DNA of 64,000 nt from positions 70,249,717-70,313,716 of the forward strand of contig JASEVX010000008.1 in NCBI GenBank assembly GCA_031761405.1, in the 5' to 3' direction. The notes below the pieces were generated by a model. That model worked only from the letters and a program-made list of their open reading frames with translations, was not told the origin of the DNA and did no database searches. A program made the translations under genes and the position numbers. Shown piece by piece: positions 1-11,029 of the stretch (its first letter is position 1; every line of letters begins with the position of its first letter). Origin of the DNA: Serripes groenlandicus (Eukaryota > Mollusca > Bivalvia > Cardiida > Cardiidae).

Positions 1-160
1 TTTTTTTTTGGGGGGGGGGGGGGGGGGGGGGGGGTCACACACATACAGAGAAACAGGGTGGGGGAAGTCGGGAATAGACACACATGCATGTACACACACA
101 TAGAGGGAGACAGACAGTTAGATAGAGAGATAAACAGGGAAAGAGGGAGAAATATATTTG
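1..160. repeat. Homopolymer T9-G25 and simple sequence
   Basis: Nine T are followed directly by 25 G at positions 10-34, then CA-rich and GA-rich simple sequence to about 160. The long G-run at the very start may be a real G-tract or a sequencing artefact. No gene is visible. Confidence 0.85.
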
Positions 161-788
161 CATCTGTGATTTACTTTTTTCCTTATTTTATATCATTGTA
201 TTATGCACATGTTTTTAAAGACCAATGCAATTATTAAATGTTTTATATTATTTAAAGTTTTGTGTTTTTGTTTGTTTAAACATGGATTAAGTATAAATAT
301 CGTGACAGATCTCCAACTTTGAGCATCACATGAAGATTTATTGAGTCTGGCGTAAATCATAGGACAGTTTGAAAACATTGTTCGAAAAGTAGCCCAACTT
401 ATCACTGTCATTATCACTATTATTGAGTTATTGTTATTAAAATATCTTCGTCCTTTTGAAAACATTGATAAACATAAGATAAATCGACTGACGTCGATGA
501 TATCACGGCGACAGTCCAGTAATTCGTTACTGCTTGTACAAGTCAAAGACAATGTGTCTGCAGTCAACCAAAATCGCTGGGGAGGAATCGAACACATAGC
601 CCCGATCTTCAATCCCACATACAATTGAACGCTGATCCAGGAAAACAAACCTAGGCGTTATGTGACACTTATGCACGAAGGGGTCATCTTGACGAAATTA
701 TGTCAAAAAGGAAACTGTAATTTTCGGAAGTTTCTAGAAAGTATATTATTGAATCACAAAATTCAAAACATTGTGGCAAATCGAGACA
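161..788. other. Unassigned AT-rich DNA
   Basis: I see no recognisable gene, RNA or repeat here. Short open frames exist on both strands but show no family resemblance and have no splice context. Confidence 0.5.
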
Positions 789-1173
789 AACGTGCAGGGC
801 TTAAAGACACAGAAGATCCCTTCAGCGAAAAGTATACTCAACCCTGAAGGGGTCCACTTGTCTTATATATCTAACCCTAAACCTCATCACCCGAAACGGT
901 GATGCTAATTTGCATATTCGTTACAATACTTCCCACTCCGAGAAGACTCGTCCCGAGTCTTGGCCTGGGAAACCCATGGGTAAGGCAACTCCGGTCTGGC
1001 AGTTGTCTTCATCCCCCCCACATTGGCCACCAATGTAACGTGCAGGGCTTAAAGACACAGAAGATCCCTTCAGCGAAAAGTATACTCAACCCTGAAGGGG
1101 TCCACTTGTCTTATATATCTAACCCTAAACCTCATCACCCGAAACGGTGATGCTAATTTGCATATTCGTTACA
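789..1173 (-). mobile_element. Miniature LTR-like element (TRIM-like) with identical 137-bp direct repeats
   Basis: Positions 789-925 and 1037-1173 appear identical over 137 bp and flank only 111 bp. The second copy is bounded TGTAACG...CGTTACA, the usual LTR terminus style. On the minus strand the sequence just after that LTR reads TTGGTGGCCAATGTGG, which looks like a tRNA primer-binding site, and the stretch before the other repeat (GGAGTGGGAAGTAT) resembles a polypurine tract. The copy at 789 lacks the outer TGT and I found no target-site duplication, so a plain tandem duplication (1.55 units of 248 bp) remains possible. Each repeat holds a perfect octamer motif ATTTGCAT. Confidence 0.5.
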
Positions 1174-2416
1174 GCTCAATCATTGTGACCAGTGTTTCCC
1201 TTTTGTCACAGCGTTTTAAGTCGTCGATTTTCAAATGGAATATACATGTAATTACGAAAAGTAAAATCTGTGTTGGACTGAAAAGGGGATTCAGTAGAGA
1301 TGCCCCACTACACACCTCAAGATGTATACCCCTACCCGCGCACACCCCAAACAGAACATGTCGGGGAGGATATCCCTCCCAGATATCGCCATTCCCCCGA
1401 CACGCAATGCCTGCGTATACGGGGACATAACATCCATATGCTGCAGGCCATACTCCACTGACTCAGATTTGGAGCAATTGGTCCGCGTTGGTCCGACACA
1501 GATTTTACTTCATATAACAGGAGGAGGACCCGAGCCCAGCTACCACCGCCTCCGTGTTTGTTAAACAGTTTGATGAATAGAATAGATAATTGTACATCAA
1601 TGTGCATGGACCCTCGTACTATCCGAAAATGGACCTCCGAACAGCGGAGACGTTGTCGAGAATCCTTGCACACAGGTCTGTAGTTGTAATGCTGTCTGCT
1701 ACAAGAGCAGAGCTCTCTATGTATAAAAAGTTGTTGAATTGATTCAAATAAAATTAATGTATGGTCAAAGGGAGAAAACTCTGTAAATTTGTTGTTGAGT
1801 ATTTCTAGAAATAGGTCTAAAAATAGATTTTCTCACCATGTGTTTGTTGATGTTTTAAAATAATGGATCTAAACAATGTAAATAAATGGATTTAAAATTA
1901 CATCAGGAATAAAATAACTGTAGAGGTAGGTAATTAAATATACTTAGTCCCCATACAATGTATTGATTGCAGGTGTCTTGGTATTGTAAGACTGTAGATT
2001 GTGATTTTACAGATTATCTGCAGACGCGGGGAATATAACAACGGTAAAAATAGACAGAAACAATGTTGGGTAACAGTCGAATTGGGTATACTGGAATAGA
2101 GCTTTCAATCACAGAATGAATGCCACCAAATAAGTATGTAATCTATGATATAATAAGGGTTATGACCAAAGATAGTATTGTAGTAAATAACACTAAGAGG
2201 GAATAGGTCGTATGACGTCATCACTTTGGAATGTGATTTTCCCACGGCTTAAAAATGTAAACAATAGTGGTTTTAACCGTTATGGAGACATTTCCACCGA
2301 GACAAGTCTGTTGTTCGAAATACCCCAGTGGACCCATCACAACGACCAATTAAAGAGTGCAATATATAGTTATATTCAAGTTATTTGTTTTAAGATTAAA
2401 CACCCACTTTAGTCTT
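1174..2416. other. Unassigned DNA with a GC-richer patch
   Basis: Nothing recognisable. The segment 1280-1560 is clearly GC-richer than its surroundings and holds open frames on both strands (to 1564 on plus, 1332-1673 on minus), but the translations do not resemble a family I know. It could be a decayed element or exon remnant. A perfect CRE-like TGACGTCA lies at 2213-2220. Confidence 0.4.
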
Positions 2417-3447
2417 ATGGTCAAAGGGAAGTAAATCAGATCGGAATTTCAGATGAATTCACAAGACTGGAGTGGTCTCCCATTGGACAATACTGATTTT
2501 GTTGAAAGTGTTTATAATAAAGTTAAATACCCTCCGACTGATTTGTAAACAAAACATTGTTTGTTTTTAGCTCGACTATTCGAAGAATATGAGAGCTATA
2601 CTACTCACCCTGGCGTCGCCGTCGGCGTCCACGTCACACTTTGGTTAAGGTTTTGCATGCAAGTTCTTAAATACTACTTTTCTTTAATTTCAAGGATAAA
2701 CGGAGAGGAGAAGAAATATTTATATGCAATCTCACCAATGGGTCCAATAATTGTTTGTACTTGCCTATAATTAAATAGATTTTTCCCAATCAAAAATGAC
2801 AAACTTACATTGTCATTAAATCATGAAAGGCTTACGTCGATCGTCGAAACCTGCTTCAAAAAGCGTGCCGATATATTAAATGCATCTATAATTGCCATTT
2901 ATCATATGTACGGCCTTTTATGTATCAATATCGCTCAAGAGTTGTTGGTCAGTCGGATAAAAAGGCTGAATTAATACTTCATAACAATAAAACAAGTGTG
3001 AAATACACAAGCTGTCAAAATGATAAAAACGGGTGTCGTAAAAATGTTGTAAAGTGGTCACTGGTTCCCGACATTGAATCAAATGGCTGTGCATTATCTT
3101 AGATTAATGGAAAAAGTCACTGTATGTCGTAAAACTGATATCCAAAACCGGTAAATGTTGATGATAAAAACCTTTCGCCACTTACACTTACATTCGCCAC
3201 TCATGAAATAACTTCGCCACTTTAAAATAATCTTCGCATTTGGCGAAAGTGGCGAACGACGGCGCTGGCCCTGACTACATGTATTGCATTGAAACTTTCT
3301 ACAACCCTACCAAACAATCACACCAATGTAGATTATCAAGTTAGATAACTCTATCCTGCATTTTATGCAAGTTATGGCCCTTTATTACTTGCATTGAAAC
3401 TTTATACAGCACTACCCAACTATCACACATAATTATGTAGATTATTA

Positions 3448-4295
3448 CAAACTGTATTAAATACTGGTTAAAATTGACACGTATGGGAGATCACAGGTAT
3501 CCAAAACATTGTTACTTAATGTTAAAACGTCTACAGGAATCTGGTAGGAAAACATGGGCAGGTTGTATTAAAGATATGCTTTTCCGATTTGGTTTTGGAT
3601 GCGTGTGGGTCTCATGATGTTGGGGATGACTTAAACTTTATTAATATTTTTAAGCAACGCTTAATTGATTGCTATTCGCAAAACTGGCATAATGATATTG
3701 AAACTTCACCAAAAGCCTTACATTATAAGTACTTTAAGACCCTACTTAAAAAAAAAATGTTGAACGCTATTTAAGCTAAGACTTATCATATAAATATAGG
3801 AAAGCTATTTCAAATTTTCGTTGCTCATGTCAATTATTAGTCTAATGATAGAAAGTGGTAGACATATTGGAATTGATAGACACTTAAGATATTGTTTCTA
3901 CTGCTTAAAGTCAAATACATATGTTATTGAAGACGAATTATCAATACCATTTTTTCTTTGAATGTCCACTGTATAACAATATGCGAGATATCTATTTTAA
4001 AGATTATTGGTTACAAAACAGTTCTCATAACTTATTTTACTCCCTTATGTCGTCTACAATAACAGATGAAGTTTTGTCAATTGCTAAATATTTATATCAT
4101 GCAATGAATAAAAGAAAACAAGAGCTTAATGTCGTATGATCAGTAAATTATTTTGTCTTTAATGTTTAAATACTTCTGCACTTGTTATTTGTAAAACAAT
4201 ATATATTTGTCACTCTATTGTTAAATTGTATTTTTTGTATTTTGTATTTTGGGCCAGAGGCCTATATTACTTGAATAAATAAATATAATATAATA
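3448..4295 (+). pseudogene. 5'-truncated LINE copy (ORF2 C-terminus and 3' UTR)
   Basis: Closely matches the last part of the LINE at 48244-52970, starting within ORF2 at about 52125 and running through the 3' UTR to the AATAAATAAATA tail. It is flanked by the 7-bp duplication ATTATTA at 3441-3447 and 4296-4302, typical of target-primed retrotransposition with 5' truncation. The frame is broken by small insertions, for example extra A residues near 3747 and short insertions near 3836 and 3940 relative to the longer copy. It is dead. It sits inside the 176-bp repeats of family D. Confidence 0.9.
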
Positions 4296-4562
4296 ATTAT
4301 TAAGTATGATAACTCTATCCTGCATTTTATGCAAGTTATGGCACTTTTTTTACTTAGAAATTCTGGTTTAAGTTTTGCGTGCAACTAAATTAAGAGTCCA
4401 TATCTCAGTATTAACTTGATGCATTTTATGCAAGTTATGGCCCTTTATTACTTGCATTGAAACTTTATACAGCACTACCCAACTATCACACATATATATG
4501 TAGATTATTAAGTTAGATAACTCTATCATGCATTTTATGCAAGTTATAAATGGCCCTTTTTG

Positions 4563-6121
4563 TGGCGATTGGTTGACAATCGCCACAGTGCTACCAAAAC
4601 AACAACAACGAAAAAAAAATTATATAGTCGTATTTGAACAATCGGTTGGATATTTCTGCAAAGGCAATTTACTCACTTCCGTTAAACCGCCATATATATA
4701 TATAGTTCCATCAGTGATGCAGGCACACGATTAATAATGATAATGTTAGTGCTACTTTGATACCGGATTGGTACTAATATTTGAGATTTATCGAGAAAAT
4801 ATCTAAATAGAGTTAAACTATTTACATATTATCTTTCTTCATGTTTGGGCAGATAATAAATATCATCGGGCGTCTTGGGTACGCTATGCAGAGTATCATG
4901 ATACTCCTGTGCCTCGTTTTATTTTTACTGTAGTCAACCGTAACCTTTTGACCTTTAACCTGATTCGGCAGGAGTTGGTTGTACTCTGAAAGTACCTCGC
5001 CAAAATAAAACGGCCAATTAACTTCTTTTGTAATTTCTGAAAAGACCTACAAGTTTAACAATCATGGTCCGTGAAAAGTGCTTATTTCGTACCTGGTCCC
5101 GTTTTCAATAACATTGCAAAATTATAGAGTGGCATAGGCTAAAACGCAAATAAATAAATAAAGTCGGCTAATAAATATCATTGCGCGTTCTGCCGTGCAA
5201 ATAACGACAACTCTGATGATACTCAAATCTGGAAATTCCAAAAGGTTCTATAAATAGCTCGCGAGACCAAAAACCAGAAGAGCTTGTAAATCTCAATATT
5301 ATAAACGCTTTATTTTGTAGTTGTTTAAATATATGAAAGCGTCTAGATGATAAGACTGGTTTACAAAGGTTTAAAGGACACACGATGTCAGTGTGTACAC
5401 ACGTTATGTATACACGTCTGCACGTTCTAGAGTCAATTAGCAATCAATGCTGACACAGTGTAGCCTAATTTAGTTTGGAGATCGAGCATTATAATATATG
5501 CCTATATTTTTTATAAATTGAACAGTTTGGCAAATAGTGAAATTGTGCTTTTGGAGCATGTTTTGTGTTTGATTTTGCACTCACATTATTCGAAGCAGTT
5601 TAACAACCTCAGAGACATATAAATACACTGTGACAACCCTCAATCATGCAATGTGAAGGGACTAAATTGAACAGACCTGTTTAATATCGGACATCATTGA
5701 AACAAACACCAAACTAATGGATACTGTTTTCTCTCCTTTCTTTAGTCATTTTTAAAGTGTAAACTATATTTTATCTTAATATGGCCTAACGACCTGATGA
5801 TAAACATGTGATTACCCGAACAATTTAGATTACAAATAGTCATTCTAATGAGCTAAAACGGTAGTCTATCGAATACCATCTAGATTTTTCATAACTTTAG
5901 AATGGCCTAATTTTGAACACATCATGACCAATTTCAGAACGTAACTAAATAATCACCAAGACAACATTCTGGCAAACTAACATTATTCTACTGTCAAAAG
6001 ATGCAGGGTTGTGATACATTCTCAAATATACCCGCACCAGAGTCATCGCAAGCCCTACACCGATATACTGCTTGTTACTTTGCAGGATTTTCCATACGAT
6101 CGCCACTACAGTGCCATTGGC
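4563..6121. other. Insertion in the family-D array, identity unknown
   Basis: The tandem repeat stops at GGCCCTTTTT and resumes near 6122. The inserted segment opens with GTGGCGATTGGTTGACAATCGCCAC, quoted here in two parts: GTGGCGATTG and CAATCGCCAC, which pair as a hairpin. Its right edge again carries GATCGCCACTACAGTGCC. Similar motifs at both edges suggest a TIR-type element, but the match is imperfect and no duplication is clear. Two related stretches lie inside at about 4850-4885 and 5165-5200. No protein is recognisable. Confidence 0.4.
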
Positions 6122-6229
6122 GCTTTGATTTAATTAGAAATTCTGGTTAAAGTTTTGCGTGCAACTAAATTAAGAGTCCATATCTCAGTATTTACGTGAT
6201 GCATTACATTGAAACTTTCTACAACCCTA

Positions 6230-6467
6230 GGAATCCGCTGTGGTTGAGTGGTTAGCGTCGGGGATTTCGAAACCGGGTGTCCCGGGTTCGATCCCCAGTC
6301 GCGGCACTACGGTCATGGTGGAGTGCCCTTGCCGGGCAAGGCACATTTTCTAGCCTAGTACTGGTTTGTTTACCCAGGGATCATGAATAATTAAATTTAA
6401 TTGCGCGCTAAATGACCTTAGCTGTCGATGCGCCATAAAAGAATATACATTCATTCATATTCATTCA
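6230..6467 (+). mobile_element. tRNA-derived SINE (SINE-1), complete with target duplication
   Basis: The head reads as a tRNA-like Pol III promoter: A-box TGGTTGAGTGGTTAGCG and B-box GGTTCGATCC. A unique body of about 150 bp follows, then an (ATTC)n tail. A perfect 13-bp duplication TTCTACAACCCTA flanks it at 6217-6229 and 6468-6480. It interrupts one unit of the 176-bp array. A second copy lies at 35712-35942 on the other strand. Confidence 0.93.
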
Positions 6468-6480
6468 TTCTACAACCCTA

Positions 6481-7680
6481 CCCAACTATCACACCTGTGT
6501 AGATTATTAAGTATGATACCTCTATCCTGCATTTTATGCAAGTTATGGCACTTTTTTTACTTAGAAATTCTGGTTTAAGTTTTGCGTGCAACTAAATTAA
6601 GAGTCCATATCTCAGTATTAACTTGATGCATTGCATTGAAACTTTCTACAACCCTACCCAACTATCACACCTGTGTAGATTATCAAGTATGATAACTCTA
6701 TCCTGCATTTTATGCAAGTTATGGCCTTTTTGGACCTATAAATTCTGGTTAAAGTTTTGCATGCAACTACATAAAGAGACCATCTCTTAGTAACTACTTG
6801 ATGCATTGCATTGAAACTTTATACAGCCCTTACCAACCATCACACCTATGTAAACAATCAAGTACGATTACTCTATCCAGCATTTCATGCAAGTTATGGA
6901 ACTTTTTTTATGTAGAAATTCTGGTTAAAGTTTTGCGTGCAACTAAATTAAAGAGTCTATATCTCAGCATATACTTGATGCATTGCATTGAACCTTTATA
7001 CAACCCTACCCAGCTATTACACCTATGTAGATTATCAAGTTAGATAACTCTATCCTGCATTTTATGAAAGTTATTGCACTTTTTTTACTTAGAAATTTTG
7101 GTTAAAGTTTTGCATGCAACTAAATTAAGAGTCTATATCTCAGTATTTACTTGATGCATTGCATTGAAACTTTCTACAACCCTACCCAACTATCACACCT
7201 GTGTAGATTATTAAGTAAGATAACTCTATCCTGCATTTTATGCAAGTTATGCCCTTTTTGGGCTTAGAAATTCTGGTTCAAGTTTTGCAACTACATTTAC
7301 TTTAGAGTGTAATCTCAGTAACAACTTGAAAAATTGTATTGAAACTTTATACAACCTAGCTTTCCCAATTTCACAACTATAAACACAATCAATTAAGATA
7401 ACTCTATCCTGCATATGGTGCCCTTTTTTTACTTAGAAATTATGGTGAAAGGTTTGCTTGCATTAAGAGTCCATATCTTAGTAACTACTTAGTAACTACT
7501 TGATGCATTCCATTGAATCGTTATACAACCCTTTCTAACCATCACATCTATGGAAATAATCATGTTAAATAACACTATCCTGCATATAAGGCAAATTATC
7601 ACCCACTAAGAAATTGTGGTTAATGTTTTGCATGCAACTACATTAGAGTCCATTATCTCAGTAACTTAAATAAGCGGTGA
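6481..7680 (+). repeat. 176-bp tandem array, internal to family D
   Basis: About seven diverged units repeat with a spacing near 176 bp (for example CCCAACTATCACACC at 6481 and 6657). Further units of the same repeat lie at about 3290-3447, 4296-4562 and 6122-6229, all within the same HINE. Divergence increases towards 7680. Noncoding. Confidence 0.85.
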
Positions 7681-7859
7681 AATAGTCGAGTGCGCTGTCC
7701 TACCACAGCTCTTGTTAGCTTCATTGACAGCTTAGGAGCCATTTTCACTGGGATATAAGGGTGACCTTTGATTTGACGTCATAGCTAAACAAAAAAAGGT
7801 TGGACATCATGTGAGTTTGTTGCTTTTTGGTAGTTTTGATAATGAACTTTGATTGAATA

Positions 7860-8116
7860 CAAAGCAGACTACGCGAAAGTCGTCAGTCCTCCAGTCCTGA
7901 CTGACAACAATTCATTCGGACTGACACATTTTCATGCAATAATTAGTTGAACAAAGAGGAAAATATATGAAAAATTAGCTTTCGGACTGACACTCACAGG
8001 TTTTTAAAAGATTTTGTGAAGTCTGATAAAGGGGGCCAGCACGAATTTTTAGCTATATATAGTGTAAATATAATCTATATTTACACTATATATAGCTAAA
8101 AATACGTGCTGGCCCC
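7860..8116. mobile_element. 257-bp insertion with 13-bp duplication, ending in a long hairpin
   Basis: The 13-mer CTTTGATTGAATA occurs at 7847-7859 and 8117-8129; family H elsewhere has it once, so 7860-8116 is an insertion. Such a long duplication suggests target-primed retrotransposition, but there is no poly-A tail. The last 90 bp form the inverted repeat annotated separately. Confidence 0.6.
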
Positions 8117-8120
8117 CTTT
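8028..8120. repeat. Near-perfect 45-bp inverted repeat with 3-nt loop
   Basis: Left arm 8028-8072 and right arm 8076-8120 are complementary with a single mismatch; the loop is ATC. The arms start AAAGGGGGCCAGCACG. As RNA it would be a 93-nt hairpin; as DNA it could extrude a cruciform. Confidence 0.92.
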
Positions 8121-8469
8121 GATTGAATATAGGTGTAACCGGGTTGAATTATTTATGTATTAGGTTATTAAAGGATTAGGTTTGCCTGACAATTTCAATC
8201 TTATACAAAGAATCATTGCATTTTCTATATATTTCAAGAACAAAATTTGGTATTCACAAATCAGTTTTAAATCAACTATAGTCTAACTTTTATCCTTGAG
8301 TTTTATACAAGTCCAATGACACTCTCATCATAATATGTCCACGGTCACTCTTATATTTACATAAGTCCACTGTCGCAGGAATACATTGAGTCCAATTGTT
8401 CCTGTATACTGCACAATCCAACGTCGACCGAACATTTAATACATCTATGTCTCTTAGTCTTAGATGATC

Positions 8470-9516
8470 CAGGGTTCAAATTTAACTTTTTTTGCCTCTT
8501 GCTAAAAAAAGCAAGTGGCCTAAAAACTAACTTGCTAAATTGTCAAAACTACTTGCTTTTTTAAAAAAAATCATCAAATCGCTTTCAAATTCAATGTTAT
8601 TTGGATTTCAACTACATTCAAACTTGCGATCAGCAGCCACCCAAGAGACATGATAAAACTGGCTGCTGATCACAAATTGCATGACTTGGTCGGATTTGTT
8701 CAAGTTTTGTCAGTTCAGATAATATGACATACATGTAACTGTTTTAGGAATAGTCATTACATTACAAATAGTAAATTGTCTTTATAAACTTGTATTTAAA
8801 CATTGTTATGAAGATTTGTAGCGTTTTTCTATCAAATATTTCATTGTGCTATCTATTCTTTAGTTTAAACCGACGTTTACAACTAACTTGACTATCAAAT
8901 ATTTTTTTACATCACTTTGAAATTCGCCGAATAACGTATCCGGAAAAAATAGCGTCCGAATCTACGTCTACTTCTTGTTCAAAATTTTACTTGATAATCT
9001 TTAGATTTAAAATGGAAATTGGAATAAAAATTGACTTGGGGCTTCGAAGTGGACATTAACTTTCATTTTAACATATAAATGTACTGTCTTTCGGTCTAAA
9101 ACGCTCATAAATATCTTTTTCAATTTATCAATTTTGCCTGACATCGTAAACAGACAAGAAACCAAAATCGCAACTTCTTGTTGATGAATCATCCAACTAT
9201 CATTCGGCACACGTCAGCTGTTTTTGGTACTCTAGATCTAACATGTAAACAGATTAAAAATGAAAAAAAACGATAATGTGATTGTCACAGTATGCTACTT
9301 TAACACCTTGCGAATCCAAGTCTTTTTTCATTTTATCGCCAATGGCTCAAGTGGAGAACGACAGCGGGAGCCCTGGTTTTGTTTTTAAAATAATTAAGGT
9401 TTGAACTTGGAAAAAAAGCGACTCGCTAAAAATATCGAGTGGGCATGAAATTCTACTCGCATTTTCTGAATTTGACACGCATTTAGCGAGTTAGCGAGCG
9501 CTAAATTTGAACCCTG
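8470..9516. mobile_element. hAT-like MITE with 15-bp terminal inverted repeats
   Basis: Ends are CAGGGTTCAAATTTA (8470-8484) and its exact complement (9502-9516). CAGGG termini are usual for the hAT superfamily. The flanking octamers AGATGATC and AGATCCGT match only in their first half, so an intact 8-bp duplication is not shown. Interior: an inverted pair GATCAGCAGCCA at 8628-8639 and 8660-8671, and at 9330-9375 an end-like sequence resembling one at 3240-3276. No transposase frame. Confidence 0.65.
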
Positions 9517-9705
9517 AGATCCGTCCACTTCTTCGCTCTTTGGCCTAAATATCTCTCTACCTTCACGGCTAGAATCTATCTCTTCCTTCACAGCCTGAAT
9601 ATATATCTCCCTTCACAGAAAAAGAATGTCCTCATTCAGTTATCCTGTCTTCATTCATCAGTTATCCTTCCCTATTTATTCCATCTGCTTATTGGGCGCC
9701 ATTTA

Positions 9706-9905
9706 TGTAGCATAGTGGTCTATCCCATAGAGGTCTGTCCCATAGATGGACAATAACTCTGTAGCTATGTGTTTGTATAAGGGGATACTTATACTGCCTT
9801 GCTTTAGAGCTAGCTTTTATAGGGACACCGTAGAGTGTTCGCCTACGGGACAAGAGGTCCCAAATTCCAGCCCTGGTCGGGTCGGATTCTTTCGGCCGGG
9901 TTACA
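9706..9905 (+). repeat. Terminal unit, copy 1 (LTR-like, with tRNA-like segment)
   Basis: Bounded TGTAGC...GGGTTACA and about 90 percent similar by eye to 10808-11029. It is followed directly by TTGGCGCCCAAT, which has the form of a primer-binding site. Positions 9828-9890 (GTGTTCGCC ... CAAGAGGTCCC ... CCCTGGTCGGG) recall a tRNA core, but the B-box is degraded here. The inverse of the primer-like motif, ATTGGGCGCCAT, lies just outside at 9691. Confidence 0.55.
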
Positions 9906-10009
9906 TTGGCGCCCAATATAAATTACCCGCAGTGATGTGAGATAGAGTAGTAGGTGTAGAAAATTAAATGATTCGAGGACGAATATTCATATGGACTGGA
10001 GGAGAAGTA
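9906..10009 (+). other. Short internal segment between terminal units
   Basis: About 104 bp run from the primer-binding-like TTGGCGCCC to the purine-rich GGACTGGAGGAGAAGTA that precedes the next TGTAGT. If the element is a TRIM, this is its entire internal region. Confidence 0.4.
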
Positions 10010-10787
10010 TGTAGTATAGTGGTCTGTCCCATAGACTGATAGAGGTCTGTCCCATAGACTGATAGTGGTCTGTCCCATAGACTGATAGAGGTCTGTCCCA
10101 TAGACTGATAGAGGTCTGTCCCATAGACTGATAGAGGTCTGTCCCATAGACTGATAGTGGTCTGTCCCATAGACTGATAGAGGTCTGTCCCATAGACTGA
10201 TAGAGGTCTGTCCCATAGACTGATAGAGGTCTGTCCCATAGACTGATAGAGGTCTGTCCCATAGACTGATAGAGGTCTGTCCTATAGACTGATAGAGGTC
10301 TGTCCCATAGACTGATAGAGGTCTGTCCCATAGACTGATAGTGGTCTGTCCCATAGACTGACAGTGGTCTGTCCCATAGACTGATAGAGGTCTGTCTCAT
10401 AGACTGACAGTGGTCTGTCCTATAGACTGATAGAGGTCTGTCCCATAGACTGATAGAGGTCTGTCCCATAGACTGATAGAAGTCTGTCCCATAGACTGAT
10501 AGAGGTCTGTCCCATAGACTGATAGTGGTCTGTCCTATAGACTGATAGAGGTCTGTCCCATAGACTGATAGAGGTCTGTCCCATAGACTGATAGAGGTCT
10601 GTCCCATAGACTGACAGTGGTCTGTCCCATAGACTGATAGAGGTCTGTCCCATAGACTGACAGTGGTCTGTCCCATAGACTGATAGAGGTCTGTCCCATA
10701 GACTGATAGAGGTCTGTCCCATAGACTGATAGTGGTCTGTCCTATAGACTGATAGAGGTCTGTCCCATAGACTGATAGAGGTCTGAT
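10010..10787 (+). repeat. 23-bp minisatellite, about 33 units
   Basis: Unit CATAGACTGATAGAGGTCTG plus TCC, with the main variants AGAGG/AGTGG, CTGATAG/CTGACAG and CCCAT/CCTAT. The array begins exactly at a TGTAGTATAG terminus, so it looks like an expansion of the start of the terminal unit. Open frames of up to 229 codons on the minus strand are a by-product of the repeat and not evidence of a gene. Confidence 0.93.
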
Positions 10788-10807
10788 AAATGATTCGAGG
10801 AGGAGTA

Positions 10808-11029
10808 TGTAGTATAGTGGTCTGTCCCATAGTGGTCTGTTCCATAGAGGTCTGTCCCATAGATAGACAATAACTCTGTAGCTAATCCTATGTGTTTGTA
10901 TTTATAAGGGGATACTTATACTGCCTTGCTATAGAGCTAGCTTTTATAGCGACATGGAGTGTTCGCCTACGGGACAAGAGGTCCCGAGTTCGAGCCCTGT
11001 TCGGGTCCGACTCTTTCAGCCGGGTTACA
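10808..11029 (+). repeat. Terminal unit, copy 2 (LTR-like, with tRNA-like segment)
   Basis: Bounded TGTAGT...GGGTTACA, preceded by the purine-rich GATTCGAGGAGGAGTA. It carries a clearer tRNA-like core at about 10946-11015, with the B-box-like GAGTTCGAGCCC. It differs from copy 1 by small indels and extra 23-bp-type repeats. Confidence 0.55.

Larger units (their letters stand above)
2569..7714 (+). mobile_element. HINE-like element, family D
   Basis: Starts AGCTCGACTATTCGAAGAAT at 2569 and ends with a hairpin (GCTGTCC...CACAGC) and CTTG at 7714. The subterminal motif CTCGACTATT at the 5' end recurs inverted as AATAGTCGAG near 7681-7692. The 5' sequence folds into a hairpin (AGCTC/GAGCT outer stem, TATTC/GAATA inner stem). 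Family H at 42021-42040 shows the same target without the insertion, giving clean insertion into a T-run with no duplication. The interior holds a 176-bp tandem array, a LINE fragment, a SINE and further insertions; around 3170-3276 and 2700-3285 is DNA foreign to the array, ending GGCGCTGGCCCTGA like a hAT MITE. It has no coding capacity of its own. Assignment to Helentron/HINE is by structure. Confidence 0.75.
8134..11029. mobile_element. 2.9-kb composite element flanked by TAGG
   Basis: The left end TGTAACCGGGTTGAA is, with two differences, the inverse of the right end TTCAGCCGGGTTACA, and TAGG flanks both sides (8130-8133 and 11030-11033) inside family H. That supports one insertion event with short terminal inverted repeats and a 4-bp duplication. 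Inside are a hAT-like MITE (8470-9516), two copies of a 200-222 bp terminal unit (9706-9905, 10808-11029) and a 23-bp minisatellite. No transposase is visible, so it is non-autonomous. Confidence 0.5.

Noticed and set aside
193..648. 151-codon minus-strand frame
   Set aside because: No domain resemblance, unusual composition, no splice or promoter context.
1332..1673. 113-codon minus-strand frame in the GC-rich patch
   Set aside because: Overlapping frames on both strands come from base composition; no recognisable family.
6230..6310. A true tRNA gene
   Set aside because: tRNA-like boxes only; flanking duplication and tail show a SINE.
9923..10860. Long minus-strand frames (up to 229 codons) reading MGQTSISLWDRPLSVYGTD repeats
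   Set aside because: They are direct translations of a 23-bp minisatellite in shifting phases, with no start context or splice signals.
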